DNA of 64,000 nt from Albirhodobacter sp042466415 (GCF_042466415.1 NZ_JAXHCH010000001.1:186001-250000); one strand, 5' to 3'; shown: positions 1 through 7,955, counted from the first letter of the stretch. The notes: generated by a model not told the origin, from the letters alone. Numbers and translations are program-made.

Positions 1-1
1 C

Positions 2-283
2 ATTCTATGCGATTTTCTCTTAACCGCCGGTTTTGAGGCACGATCATACCCAATGCCCGATGGCCGTGCGAACCTGATCGCACACCTCGGGAGTGGTACC
101 GGCGAACCGCTCGCCTTTACCGGCCATCTCGACACTTTCCCTTTGGGAAACCAACCGTGGCGCACAAATCCCTTCTCCGGTGAGATCCGCGACGGAAAGC
201 TGTTCGGTCGTGGAAGCACAGATATGAAGGGAGGGGTTGCTGCGTTCGTCGGTTCCTTCAATCTTGGGCAGGCTCTACACTAA
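2..283 (+). pseudogene. Truncated M20-family peptidase (ArgE/DapE/CPG2-like), N-terminal part only
   Basis: The frame is open from the left window edge, so the true start lies outside. It reads as the N-terminal metal-binding part of an M20 metallohydrolase: GRANLIAHLG, then the first zinc-ligand motif FTGHLDTFPLG, then GRGSTDMKGGVAAFV, which carries the bridging aspartate. Right after GGVAAFV the similarity ends and a short unrelated tail (GSFNLGQALH) runs into a stop. The catalytic glutamate, remaining zinc ligands and dimerisation domain are absent, so a working enzyme is not possible unless this is a sequencing or assembly break. The break lies near 250-260, just before the convergent small gene that ends at 275, which suggests a deletion or rearrangement scar. 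The family is clear; the exact substrate is not. Confidence 0.75.
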
Positions 284-535
284 AGTGAGGGATTTTGCGG
301 GGGGCAGGTCAATACCGACCGCCCCCGCGTCGTCGGGCTGTACCGTACCTTGTGCCTGCGGAAATGCGGCCTCGACCAATACCAAGACAGCCCCCTCCAA
401 CACGTCTGTCAGATCACCTGTCCGCGCCCGCTCCAACGCGTCATCCGAGACATACGTTGTCGTCGCGCGGTCGGCGGGGCCAACGAAATCATCGCGCTGT
501 TCGACAGTAATTGGGTCAAGCGCGAAGAGGATCAC
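275..535 (-). CDS. Small hypothetical protein downstream of hybrid histidine kinase
   Basis: This 86-residue acidic protein starts with GTG 16 bases after the stop of the hybrid kinase and would be co-transcribed with it. The composition is protein-like (DPITVEQRDDFVGPADRA near the N-terminus, then an acidic and hydrophobic segment around residues 35-60), with no Cys, no signal peptide and no membrane segment. I do not recognise a family. No clear ribosome binding site precedes the GTG, and the frame stays open a few codons further upstream, so the start is uncertain. It overlaps the truncated M20 gene by 9 bases on the opposite strand, so its C-terminus may itself be altered by the rearrangement there. 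Confidence 0.45.
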   Translation of the reverse strand: MILFALDPITVEQRDDFVGPADRATTTYVSDDALERARTGDLTDVLEGAVLVLVEAAFPQAQGTVQPDDAGAVGIDLPPAKSLTLV

Positions 536-551
536 ACGGCGGCGAAAGAGC

Positions 552-3452
552 CTAAGCCCCCATCACCTCTTTTACCGCCGCCGATAGATCCTCGCTGAGG
601 AAAGGCTTGCTCAACGTCACGCTGTTTATCAGCCGGTCTTCCCCGGAAATTTCTGGCCCGCCCGTTGCGAAAATGATTGGCAATCCGGGCCGCATGAGAC
701 GCGCCTGCTTCGCCAGATCTAACCCCGATCCGTCCGGCAGGCCCAGATCAGTGAGCAAGAGGTCCGGTGTCTCCGAGTGCAAAAGCGTTATCGCCTCCGT
801 GATCGATCCGCATTGCAAGACGTCCCACCCGTCATCCTTCAATCCGAAAGCGATATCTGTCCGGATCAAAACATCATCCTCGCAAATAACCACTTTCCGA
901 ACCGCGTGATCGGAGCGCGGCGCCGTATCACGCATAGGATCGGGCGGGGTTTGCGCTGGCACGAACGCGTCCGCACGGCTCTCGCCATCCGAGAGAATTG
1001 TCTCTCGACACAGGATGCCGCGAATTTTTTGGGCCATTGCAGATTGCGTGTAGGGCTTGCTCAACAGGTGCACGCCCTCATCCAAGCGTCCCTCATGGAC
1101 AATCGCGTCCTGCACATAGCCAGAGCTAAACAGCACAGGCAAATCCGGTCGCAGGAGGCGTGCTTTTTCTGAAAGCTGGTGGCCATTTATTCCGCCAGGC
1201 ATGATGACATCGGTGAATAAAAGATCGACATTTGCGCCCCCCTCGAGGAGCTTGAGCGCCGCGTCACCATTTTCCGCCACCAAAACATGGTACCCTAAAT
1301 CGGTGAGCAACTCATACGCCGTGTCCCGCACGTCGTCATCGTCCTCGACCAAGAGAATATCTTCCGTCCCGCGGGGCATTCCACCGACAGAGATGATACG
1401 GCTGGACGCGGGTTCTTTGAGCGAGCGCGGCAGGAACATCGCGATCGTTGTCCCCGTCCCAACTTCGCTTTCGATGGTGATGTGGCCGCCGGATTGTTTT
1501 GCAAACCCGTACACCATGGACAGACCAAGGCCGGTTCCATTGCCGTCGAGCTTCGTGGTGAAGAAGGGTTCGAAAATCCGGTCGATCACATCAGGCGCCA
1601 TACCGCTTCCTGTGTCGGTGATTTTGATCACCACATACTTTCCGGGCGGCACGCTACGGTATGTTCGTGAACGGGACTGCGACAGGTCTGTATTCTCGAC
1701 CTCGATCGAAAGGGTCCCAAGGCGATCCATCGCATCTCGCGCGTTGATGGACAGATTGAGGATCGCATTTTCCAAACTGTTGACATCAACGCTGCAATTC
1801 CACAGATCCGGCGCAAACTGGGTTTTCAGCTCCACGCCTTCCCCAACGGCGCTTTGCAAGATACCCACCATCTGCCCAATCACAGACGTCAGATCCACCA
1901 CGATGGGCTCAAGCGGTTGCTTGCGCGCGAAGGACAGGAGTTGGGATGAAAGCTTCGCGCCCCGCCCAACGCTTTTCATCGCGAGAGCGATCCGTGATTG
2001 GGCGGGCGATCCCGCCTCGATCGTGCGCATCGCCATCTGCAAGTTGCCCGTGATGACTTGCAACAGATTGTTAAAGTCATGCGCAATCCCGCCAGCGAGG
2101 CTGCCAATCGCTTCCATCTTCTGGCTTTGCCTCAGGGTGTTATGCACATCTTCAAGCTCTCGGTTCCGGGCCTCGACACGCCGCTCCAAGGTCTCGTTTA
2201 ACTCCGCGATCTGGTCCTCAGCGGTTTTGCGCTCCTGAATATCGGTATTTGTGCCGACCCACCCAATCAACACGCCGTCCGCGGATCGCAACGGGGTGGC
2301 ACGGACGAGATGCCAATGGTAGCTGCCGTCGGCCTTGCGGAGGCGAAATTCTGTGGCATAGGTGCGCGCATTCGCTATCGCATCAGTCCAGCTCGCAGCG
2401 GCCTCGGATAAATCGTCCGGATGCACGGCGCGCCCCCAAGCATCGCCGTAAAGATCCCCCTCCTGCATCCCCGTGAAGTCATACAATTGGTCGCTCAGCC
2501 AGTCGAGCTTTCCATCGGGTTGGGCCGTCCAAACGTGGTTTGGCATCGTCTGCGCCATGGTGCGGAATTTCTCACGCGTTACGTTAAGCTCGTCTTCCGC
2601 AAGCTTCTGGCCTGTGACGTCATGCCCCTGAACAAAGATGCCGGTGCATTTCCCGCTATCGTCTTTTAGCGGATGGTAGATAAAATCGATGTAGCGCTGC
2701 GCGGGGCTACCGTCAGCGGGGGCTTTAAGTGTCGCACGCATGCCCGTGATCGAAATCGGCTCTCCGGTCTCGTAGACCTGATCTAACAGCTCGAAAAACC
2801 CCTGACCTTCGAGATCCGGCAGCCCTTCGCGCACGGCGCGCCCGATGAGATCACGATCTCCAACGAGGTCATAATAAGCTTGGTTTATAATTTTGAAGAT
2901 ATGCGACGGCCCGTCCACAATCGCCATAAAGCTCGGCGCTTGATCGAAGGCTGATTTGAAGAACGCGCTCATAGCTTCAAGCTCAAGGTTCTCGCTCGCG
3001 ACGGCTTCAGCGCGCTGTAGAAGTGCCGCATGTTTCGGCAAGCGGTCGGCCCCCACCGGCAGGTCACTTTGGTAGAGATCAGTGACGTCCATCGTGTTTT
3101 GCAAAATATATTCAATGGCGCCGCCGGAATCGAGCAACGGCGTATGGGTTGCGCTCCAAAAACGATCTTCGAGATTTCCGTCCTGATCGCGGATCGGGTA
3201 AGGAATAAGCGGCAGATGATCTGTCTGCGCGGTGGTTAAAACCCGATTGAAAGACGCGCGCAGCATCTGATCGGAAACTGTATCCTCATCGGCGGGAAAT
3301 TCTTCGAGCAGAAAACGACCGATAAGCGTCTCGCGTGCTCGGCCAACCGTCTTCAAATAGGCATCATTCACCCAGACTATTCTCAGCTCTGGATCGAGCA
3401 GCACATAGGCTGAAGGCACTCTCGCAAAAAGCGTGTCGATATCTATTTTCAT
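552..3452 (-). CDS. PAS-PAS-PAS hybrid sensor histidine kinase with two receiver domains
   Basis: This 966-residue protein appears soluble; no membrane segment is visible. The domains in order are: PAS about 10-120, PAS about 165-285, PAS about 295-415 (the last with the WLSDQLYDFTG and HPDDL motifs), HisKA with the H box GGIAHDFNNLL (phosphoacceptor His458), HATPase_c with N, G1 (DTGSGM) and G2 (GTGLGLS) boxes, receiver 1 (acidic cluster EDDDD, phosphoacceptor Asp748 in FTDVIMPGG) and receiver 2 (Asp902 in LTDLGLPDGSG). The HDFNNLL type of H box is the NtrB-like class often found with PAS sensors. Both receivers keep the Asp, Thr/Ser and Lys residues, so both look active. No separate DNA-binding regulator lies next to it, so its output partner is unknown. 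A stress-type promoter lies upstream beyond the 3565-3711 reading frame and could also serve this gene. Confidence 0.9.
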   Translation of the reverse strand: MKIDIDTLFARVPSAYVLLDPELRIVWVNDAYLKTVGRARETLIGRFLLEEFPADEDTVSDQMLRASFNRVLTTAQTDHLPLIPYPIRDQDGNLEDRFWSATHTPLLDSGGAIEYILQNTMDVTDLYQSDLPVGADRLPKHAALLQRAEAVASENLELEAMSAFFKSAFDQAPSFMAIVDGPSHIFKIINQAYYDLVGDRDLIGRAVREGLPDLEGQGFFELLDQVYETGEPISITGMRATLKAPADGSPAQRYIDFIYHPLKDDSGKCTGIFVQGHDVTGQKLAEDELNVTREKFRTMAQTMPNHVWTAQPDGKLDWLSDQLYDFTGMQEGDLYGDAWGRAVHPDDLSEAAASWTDAIANARTYATEFRLRKADGSYHWHLVRATPLRSADGVLIGWVGTNTDIQERKTAEDQIAELNETLERRVEARNRELEDVHNTLRQSQKMEAIGSLAGGIAHDFNNLLQVITGNLQMAMRTIEAGSPAQSRIALAMKSVGRGAKLSSQLLSFARKQPLEPIVVDLTSVIGQMVGILQSAVGEGVELKTQFAPDLWNCSVDVNSLENAILNLSINARDAMDRLGTLSIEVENTDLSQSRSRTYRSVPPGKYVVIKITDTGSGMAPDVIDRIFEPFFTTKLDGNGTGLGLSMVYGFAKQSGGHITIESEVGTGTTIAMFLPRSLKEPASSRIISVGGMPRGTEDILLVEDDDDVRDTAYELLTDLGYHVLVAENGDAALKLLEGGANVDLLFTDVIMPGGINGHQLSEKARLLRPDLPVLFSSGYVQDAIVHEGRLDEGVHLLSKPYTQSAMAQKIRGILCRETILSDGESRADAFVPAQTPPDPMRDTAPRSDHAVRKVVICEDDVLIRTDIAFGLKDDGWDVLQCGSITEAITLLHSETPDLLLTDLGLPDGSGLDLAKQARLMRPGLPIIFATGGPEISGEDRLINSVTLSKPFLSEDLSAAVKEVMGA

Positions 3453-3564
3453 ACTTTTATGCCGAATGAGGGGGTGAATATCGTTAAGTCCCCAAGTCTT
3501 GGTGAACTCTCATATATATGTAAAGGTTTACGTAGCGCGTATCTTAAAGCCTGTCGAAACCCGA

Positions 3565-3711
3565 TCATGAACAACGCCGACTGTCGGCTTGGCGCCAGTC
3601 TCCGCAATTGGCGTCAGGTAGCTGCCCTGCAGGGGCGCAAACGTCGCTTGCGCACATGTCATAGTCATCCATCGCGCCTCCCGCTGTCGGAAATTTTTTT
3701 ATCTCGTTCAT
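3565..3711 (-). CDS. Possible 48-residue cysteine-containing small protein
   Basis: A short reading frame begins with ATG at 3711, preceded by GAGAGG at a spacing of 4 to 5 bases, and ends at 3565. Reading it by hand gives a hydrophilic peptide starting MNEIKKFPTAGGAMDDYDMC, with four cysteines (residues 20, 25, 36 and 47) and a single Trp. It has no signal peptide or membrane segment. About 100 bases upstream lies a perfect EcfG-type promoter on the same strand, which is the main reason to take it seriously. I know of no family for it. The alternative is that the transcript simply continues into the hybrid kinase 113 bases downstream and this is part of its leader. Confidence 0.35.
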   Translation of the reverse strand: MNEIKKFPTAGGAMDDYDMCASDVCAPAGQLPDANCGDWRQADSRRCS

Positions 3712-3820
3712 AACACCTCTCACAAAGGCGATCTGGCAAAAACGCTGGCGACAAAAGACCTAGCAATTACATACAGTTACATTCCTATATGTTTTACGCG
3801 ATCCGGAAGCCCGCTTCCTT

Positions 3821-3845
3821 AACGCGCCAAGCTCAGAAAGGTTCC
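3821..3845 (-). promoter_or_regulatory. EcfG-type (general stress response) promoter, leftward
   Basis: On the minus strand the sequence is GGAAC, a 16-base spacer, then CGTT. This matches the alphaproteobacterial EcfG sigma-factor consensus GGAAC-N16/17-CGTT exactly. It points toward the 48-codon frame at 3711 and, further on, the hybrid kinase at 3452. Confidence 0.6.
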
Positions 3846-4003
3846 TTCTTGCCGTGAATATGATGTGCTCCCTCAAGCTACGACTTGTCAGTTTGCCGTT
3901 CGCGCGGGTGTCACTCTGAAATTTCTGCCCCATATTCTTGACGAAGGGTCTGACAACTCCGTCGCGACCCGACCTTTTGACGATACGAAACTGGGGAAAG
4001 AAT

Positions 4004-4519
4004 ATGTTCTTTGATCAACCTGTCGTCGACGCCTTGGCCAAAGGCGTTATGTTAAGTGGCCTCGCCTTAGCATGGGTCATCATGCTTGTTCGTGTCGTCG
4101 GGCTCAGGTCTTTCTCGAAAATGACCAAATTTGATTTCGTGATAACGATTGCAATGGGGTCCCTGCTCGCCGGCGCCTCACAATCTGAAAACTGGATTGG
4201 TTTTCTTCAAACCCTCACGGCGATGGGCTGTCTCTTTGCTGTGCAATATTTTGTATCGGCCCTGCGCCGAAAATCGGAAGCCTTTGATCAACTGGTGCAA
4301 AATACGCCAGTTCTTTTGATGAAAGACGGGCATATTCTGCACGAAGCATTGGCAAAAACGCGTGTGTCAGAAGAAGATTTGATCTCCAAACTGCGTGAGG
4401 CGAATGTGCATCATTTTGCGAGCGTGCGCGCCGTGGTGTTGGAAACCACAGGCAACCTTTCGGTGTTACATGGTCAGACCTTGGAAGATCGCCTGCTCCG
4501 AGGTGTCACCCGCGTCTAA
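4004..4519 (+). CDS. YetF/DUF421-family membrane protein
   Basis: This 171-residue protein has hydrophobic segments in its first 90 residues, including the conserved stretch RVVGLRSFSKMTKFDFV and TIAMGSLLAG, followed by a soluble domain with LMKDGHILHEALAKTRVSEEDLISKLREANV. That layout is the DUF421 (YetF) family of membrane proteins, whose molecular role is not established. The start at 4004 (MFFDQPVV) is chosen because GGGGAAAG lies just upstream; an upstream in-frame start at 3938 would add 22 unrelated residues. The gene is 27 bases from the CPA1 antiporter and probably co-transcribed with it. A second DUF421 protein lies at 7122, and both belong to a block of stress-type genes. Confidence 0.85.
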   Translation: MFFDQPVVDALAKGVMLSGLALAWVIMLVRVVGLRSFSKMTKFDFVITIAMGSLLAGASQSENWIGFLQTLTAMGCLFAVQYFVSALRRKSEAFDQLVQNTPVLLMKDGHILHEALAKTRVSEEDLISKLREANVHHFASVRAVVLETTGNLSVLHGQTLEDRLLRGVTRV

Positions 4520-4546
4520 TACTTCATATTTTCATCAGAGAGTTGC

Positions 4547-5794
4547 ATGACAGACGATACGTTTTACCATTTCGCCCCCTATCATATGACGCTCGCCGTC
4601 GTCGGCGTGATCGTCATTCTGTCCCGTTGGTTTCCGCGGCTGATCTCGTCACACGAACCCGCCGCCGCGCCTTTAATGATCGGATTTGGTGCCCTTGCGG
4701 TGATGTTCTTTCCATCGCTTCCCGCCCTTCCTGATCCCCGGATCGAGCCGAAACTATGGGAAATCGTTGCCGAGATTACGGTGATCGTCGCGCTGTTCGG
4801 CACAGGAATGCGCGTTGATAAAATTGGACCCTTCAAAAAATGGGTGCCAACAATACGGCTTTTGTTGGTGGCTATGCCGTTGACGATTTTGGCGATCTTT
4901 TTCCTCGGGATCACAATGGCTGGTTTGACGGCGGCTGGTGCAGTTTTACTGGCGGCCGTGCTGGCGCCTACCGATCCTGTACTGGCCGCCGATGTGCAAA
5001 TTGCACCGCCGCAAGAGGGCGACGAACATCCCGTCCGATTTGCACTCACGACCGAGGCCGCGCTGAACGACGGATTGGCATTTCCCTTTGTCTATCTGGG
5101 TTTAATCATCGCGGCGCAGGGCCTATCGGTTACCGATTGGGGGCTGAGCTGGGTGTTTCAAGACATTATCTACCGCATCGGCATTGGCTGCTTGATGGGG
5201 TGGGTTGGCGGATGGCTTTTGGGGCAAATCCTGTTCAACTTGCCCAAAGCCACGCGCCTCGCGGATACTGAGTTTGGCGTCATCGCACTCGCCGGTGTCT
5301 TTTTGTGTTATGGTTCAACCGAATTACTCGAGGGGTACGGCTTCATCGCGGTTGCGGTGATGGGCCTCTCCTTGCGCCGTGTCGAAAGCAATCACGCGTA
5401 CCACCGCCACTTGCATGATTTCTCTCAAGCAATCGAACACGCTCTGACGGCTATCCTGCTCATCTTACTGGGCGGCATACTGCCTCGCTTGATGGCGGAC
5501 ATGGAATGGTTCCATCTCGGAACGGCGCTCATCGCGTTAGTTTTCGTGCGGCCTGTGGCGGGTTGGCTATCGCTGTATGGGACGACACTCACCTCCGATC
5601 GCAGAATGTTTGTGGCCGTCTACGGAGTACGCGGGATCGGATCGATTTACTATCTCGCCTTCGCAGGCGCACATGCAAATCTGGCCGACGCGTCCGACTT
5701 GTGGATCATCACAGGGCTCACAATCTTCGGATCAACCATCCTGCACGGGTTCACGGCGGGATGGGCTATGGCAAAAATCGACCGAAGAAAGTGA
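4547..5794 (+). CDS. CPA1-family cation:proton antiporter
   Basis: This 415-residue integral membrane protein has about 12 hydrophobic segments. The core motifs are APTDPVLA (residues 140-147) and TEAALNDG (169-176). The Asn174-Asp175 pair matches the ion-binding ND pair of NhaP/CPA1 exchangers. Members exchange Na+ or K+ for protons across the inner membrane and support pH and salt tolerance. There is no long cytoplasmic C-terminal tail or TrkA-like domain, which differs from many NhaP proteins. It follows the DUF421 gene closely in the same direction, and ion homeostasis fits the surrounding stress-type genes. The ion specificity cannot be read from the sequence. Confidence 0.9.
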   Translation: MTDDTFYHFAPYHMTLAVVGVIVILSRWFPRLISSHEPAAAPLMIGFGALAVMFFPSLPALPDPRIEPKLWEIVAEITVIVALFGTGMRVDKIGPFKKWVPTIRLLLVAMPLTILAIFFLGITMAGLTAAGAVLLAAVLAPTDPVLAADVQIAPPQEGDEHPVRFALTTEAALNDGLAFPFVYLGLIIAAQGLSVTDWGLSWVFQDIIYRIGIGCLMGWVGGWLLGQILFNLPKATRLADTEFGVIALAGVFLCYGSTELLEGYGFIAVAVMGLSLRRVESNHAYHRHLHDFSQAIEHALTAILLILLGGILPRLMADMEWFHLGTALIALVFVRPVAGWLSLYGTTLTSDRRMFVAVYGVRGIGSIYYLAFAGAHANLADASDLWIITGLTIFGSTILHGFTAGWAMAKIDRRK

Positions 5795-5814
5795 TGCGAA
5801 GAACGGCTGACCCC

Positions 5815-6021
5815 TTACGGGTCTGGATCATCTTTCGGTGTGCCGGGCTGTTTGGAGTTGGGCGTTGGCCGATCATTCGGGTCACGCGTGTGCTCGTTGG
5901 CCGGATCAATACGCTGCTGGCGCTGATCAATCACATGCGGTTCGGGATGGCGCATATCGTCAGGCGACAAATCTTTGCCGGCTCGATCTTTATTAGCGCG
6001 TCGTTCTGGGCAATCGGGCAT
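5815..6021 (-). CDS. Small Pro/Asp/Arg-rich hydrophilic protein with stress-type promoter
   Basis: This 68-residue protein is highly polar (MPDCPERRANKDRAGKDLSP at the start, ending in PGTPKDDPDP), with many Pro, Asp, Arg, Asn and Gln residues and almost no hydrophobic residues, so it is probably intrinsically disordered. Support for a real gene: GAGG lies 8 bases before the ATG, and an EcfG-like promoter on the same strand sits about 33 bases upstream (6054-6078). It ends 20 bases from the convergent antiporter gene. I recognise no domain. The combination of small size, disorder and stress promoter is typical of stress-induced hydrophilins, but that function is only inferred. Confidence 0.6.
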   Translation of the reverse strand: MPDCPERRANKDRAGKDLSPDDMRHPEPHVIDQRQQRIDPANEHTRDPNDRPTPNSKQPGTPKDDPDP

Positions 6022-6053
6022 GTCAAAATCCTCAATGCAAGTTAGGTTTTCTC

Positions 6054-6078
6054 AACCCGCATTCGGATGAAAAGTTCC
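6054..6078 (-). promoter_or_regulatory. EcfG-like promoter for the small hydrophilic protein
   Basis: The minus strand reads GGAAC, 16 bases, then GGTT. It differs from the EcfG consensus only in the first, less conserved base of the -10 element. A transcript would start about 25 to 30 bases before the ATG at 6021. Confidence 0.5.
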
Positions 6079-6123
6079 CGACGTGTCAGTGAAATTTTCG
6101 GCTGCGGAGCTGCGCGAATTTCG

Positions 6124-6149
6124 GGAACCCAATGACGTTTCACGGCGTT
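6124..6149 (+). promoter_or_regulatory. EcfG-type promoter upstream of the YciE/YciF-like gene
   Basis: GGAAC (6124-6128), a 17-base spacer, then CGTT (6146-6149) match the EcfG consensus exactly. It faces the ferritin-like gene at 6301, leaving a leader of about 145 bases. It is back to back with the leftward site at 6054-6078. Confidence 0.6.
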
Positions 6150-6300
6150 ACTGTCACGTGATTTCGAGCCGCTAAGCCAAGCTAGATCTTGGAGGTAACT
6201 CGTTATTTTTTCGTAATATTTCGGATCGATATCAGAATTTTCGGATGCCCCCTTTCGGGGGGCATATCCAAGTTTTGCACCCCAACATTGAGAGAGTATT

Positions 6301-7044
6301 ATGGCAACTTCAAACTCAGCTAAAAGCACCGCGAAAACTGACGATACCAAGTCGAAACCTGCTGCGAAATCCAAGACGAGCCGCGGCGGGAAAACCCGCA
6401 CCGTCAGCAAATCCAAGCCCGATGCGACAGCACGTTCAAAACGGGCGAATACCGTCGCGCGCAAAACCTCCACAAAGGCCAAATCATCCGCCAAAGCGAA
6501 CAAATCCGAGGAGAAAGGCCTCGCAGATCTCTTGGAGCACGGCGTGAAAGATATCTACTACGCGGAAAAGAAGATCTACCGCGCCCTGCCCAAGATGATC
6601 AAAGCTGCGGATGACGAGCAGCTCGTGGAGGCATTGACCGAGCATCGCGAGGAAACCTCGGGGCAGATCGAGACCTTAGAAAAAGTCTTTGAAGAGATGG
6701 GCCTCAAAGCCAAGGGCGAGAAATGTGAAGCCATCGACGGGATCTTGGCCGAATCCGACTCCATCCTCGATGATTTTGGCGGCACCTTCGCCGGCGATGC
6801 GGCGATCATCTTCTCGTGCCAAGCAGTCGAGCATTACGAGATCGCACGCTACACCAGCATGGTCGGTTTTGCCGACGCATTGGGCTTGGATAAGGTTCGC
6901 GATATGCTCAAAGAGATTCTGGATCAAGAATCCTCGGCCCATACCAAGCTGGACGATCTGGCCGACGGATCCATTAACGAGGCGGCATCCGAATACGATG
7001 AGGACGACGACGAGTCAGACACGGCGTCTTCGACCAAGTCCTAA
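6301..7044 (+). CDS. YciE/YciF (DUF892) ferritin-like protein with lysine-rich N-terminal tail
   Basis: Residues from about 75 to 235 form a DUF892 four-helix ferritin-like domain (LADLLEHGVKDIYYAEKKI, then EHREETSGQIETLEKVFEEMG, SCQAVEHYEIARYTS and DQESSAHTKLDDLA), with Glu and His residues at the expected di-metal positions. This family (E. coli YciE/YciF) is induced by stress and is thought to bind iron. The first 75 residues are unlike the usual family start: Lys, Ala, Ser and Thr rich with repeats of the AKSK/AKSS kind, resembling histone-H1-like tails that bind nucleic acid. The C-terminus is acidic (EYDEDDDESD). An EcfG promoter lies upstream and a strong terminator follows directly, so it is probably a single-gene unit. 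Confidence 0.88.
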   Translation: MATSNSAKSTAKTDDTKSKPAAKSKTSRGGKTRTVSKSKPDATARSKRANTVARKTSTKAKSSAKANKSEEKGLADLLEHGVKDIYYAEKKIYRALPKMIKAADDEQLVEALTEHREETSGQIETLEKVFEEMGLKAKGEKCEAIDGILAESDSILDDFGGTFAGDAAIIFSCQAVEHYEIARYTSMVGFADALGLDKVRDMLKEILDQESSAHTKLDDLADGSINEAASEYDEDDDESDTASSTKS

Positions 7045-7062
7045 ACTGCAGTGAACAGGAGA

Positions 7063-7090
7063 GGGTGCGGCGCCGGCCGCGCCCTTTTTT
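7063..7090 (+). terminator. Rho-independent terminator after the YciE/YciF-like gene
   Basis: A 9-bp stem (GGGTGCGGC pairing with GCCGCGCCC, with one G-T pair) and a 4-base loop are followed by six T. Confidence 0.85.
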
Positions 7091-7121
7091 CGAAAATTCC
7101 TGAATTATAGAGAATTCCAAC

Positions 7122-7847
7122 ATGGAAGATCCAATTGTCCCATTCGACTGGGCGCGCATGTTTTTGGGGGATGACCCCAACCTGTTCTATTTGGAAATCG
7201 TGTTCCGAACATGCCTCGTCTATGCCTATGCCTTGGCGTTGATACGCTGGGTCGGCGGCCGCGGGATCGCCCAGATGTCGACCGTGGAATTTTTGCTGGT
7301 CATCGCGCTTGGCTCGGCCGTAGGGGACGCGATGTTCTACCCCGAGGTGCCGATACTCCACGCGATGCTGGTCATCACCATCGTCGTGATCATCAACAAA
7401 TGTCTGGACTGGTTGATCCAACGCTATGACCTCGTCGAGAAAGCGATCGATGGCGCAACGGCCGAAATTGTGCGCGACGGGGTTATCGTGATGAAAACCC
7501 TCGGCAATAGCAGTATTGGCAAAAGCGAGCTATTCATGAGCCTGCGCACCCACGGAGTCACAAATCTGGGCGAGGTACGCAGCGCCTATATCGAGACATC
7601 AGGACAGTTCAGCGTCTTTCGCGCGGAACCGCCCCGCGCTGGCCTGCGGTTTGAGCCGGCTTGGGATGTCGCCCCGCCCCCATTTTATTATCATGGCGAT
7701 GACGTAACAGCGTTAGGGCAAATGTGCTGTTGCGGATGCGGCTCCACCCTCAGCGGGGGGACCGCGCTGCCGGAACGGTGCGATATCTGCGGCGGCACGT
7801 CATGGACAACCGCCGAAGATGGCGCGCCAGAAACGTCGCGATCTTAA
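7122..7847 (+). CDS. YetF/DUF421-family membrane protein with C-terminal cysteine cluster
   Basis: This 241-residue protein has three hydrophobic segments in the first 95 residues (with LALIRWVGGRGIAQMSTVEF and VIALGSAVGDAM), then the soluble DUF421 domain (EIVRDGVIVMKTLGNSSIGKSELFMSLRTHGV). It is longer than the first DUF421 protein here because of an extra C-terminal tail of about 60 residues. That tail contains MCCCGCGSTL and, 16 residues on, CDICGG, a pattern resembling a zinc ribbon or rubredoxin-like knuckle. The function of DUF421 is unknown, and the tail suggests metal or redox sensing by inference only. It follows a terminator, so it may have its own promoter in the 30 AT-rich bases before it, or rely on read-through. 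Confidence 0.83.
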   Translation: MEDPIVPFDWARMFLGDDPNLFYLEIVFRTCLVYAYALALIRWVGGRGIAQMSTVEFLLVIALGSAVGDAMFYPEVPILHAMLVITIVVIINKCLDWLIQRYDLVEKAIDGATAEIVRDGVIVMKTLGNSSIGKSELFMSLRTHGVTNLGEVRSAYIETSGQFSVFRAEPPRAGLRFEPAWDVAPPPFYYHGDDVTALGQMCCCGCGSTLSGGTALPERCDICGGTSWTTAEDGAPETSRS

Positions 7848-7924
7848 GGTGATGTCCCCGAGCATGACGCGGTTCGTGCGGTATTGTGAAGGCGCGTGCG
7901 CTTCTTGCCGTGACGCGCGACATA

Positions 7925-7955
7925 GAAAAAGGAGGAAGGTTGCCCCTCCTCCTTT
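7925..7955 (-). terminator. Rho-independent terminator for the leftward outer-membrane gene
   Basis: On the minus strand AAAGGAGGA pairs with TCCTCCTTT across a 10-base loop, followed by further T. The stem is nearly symmetric, so it may also stop rightward transcripts from the DUF421 gene. Confidence 0.75.

Larger units (their letters stand above)
3453..4003. other. 550-base intergenic region between divergent genes
   Basis: No gene longer than about 50 codons is convincing here. It holds a candidate 48-residue reading frame (3565-3711, minus strand) and an EcfG-type promoter match (3821-3845, minus strand), both listed separately. The remaining sequence upstream of the plus-strand DUF421 gene is fairly AT-rich and shows no clear promoter for that gene. 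Confidence 0.6.

Noticed and set aside
3459..3713. An 84-codon plus-strand frame in the 3.5 kb intergenic region
   Set aside because: Basic, low-information sequence without a ribosome binding site; the minus-strand 48-codon frame with an EcfG promoter is better supported.
6042..6503. A 153-codon minus-strand frame across the stress promoters and the YciE/YciF start
   Set aside because: It has no domain, and it overlaps the promoters and a conserved plus-strand gene.
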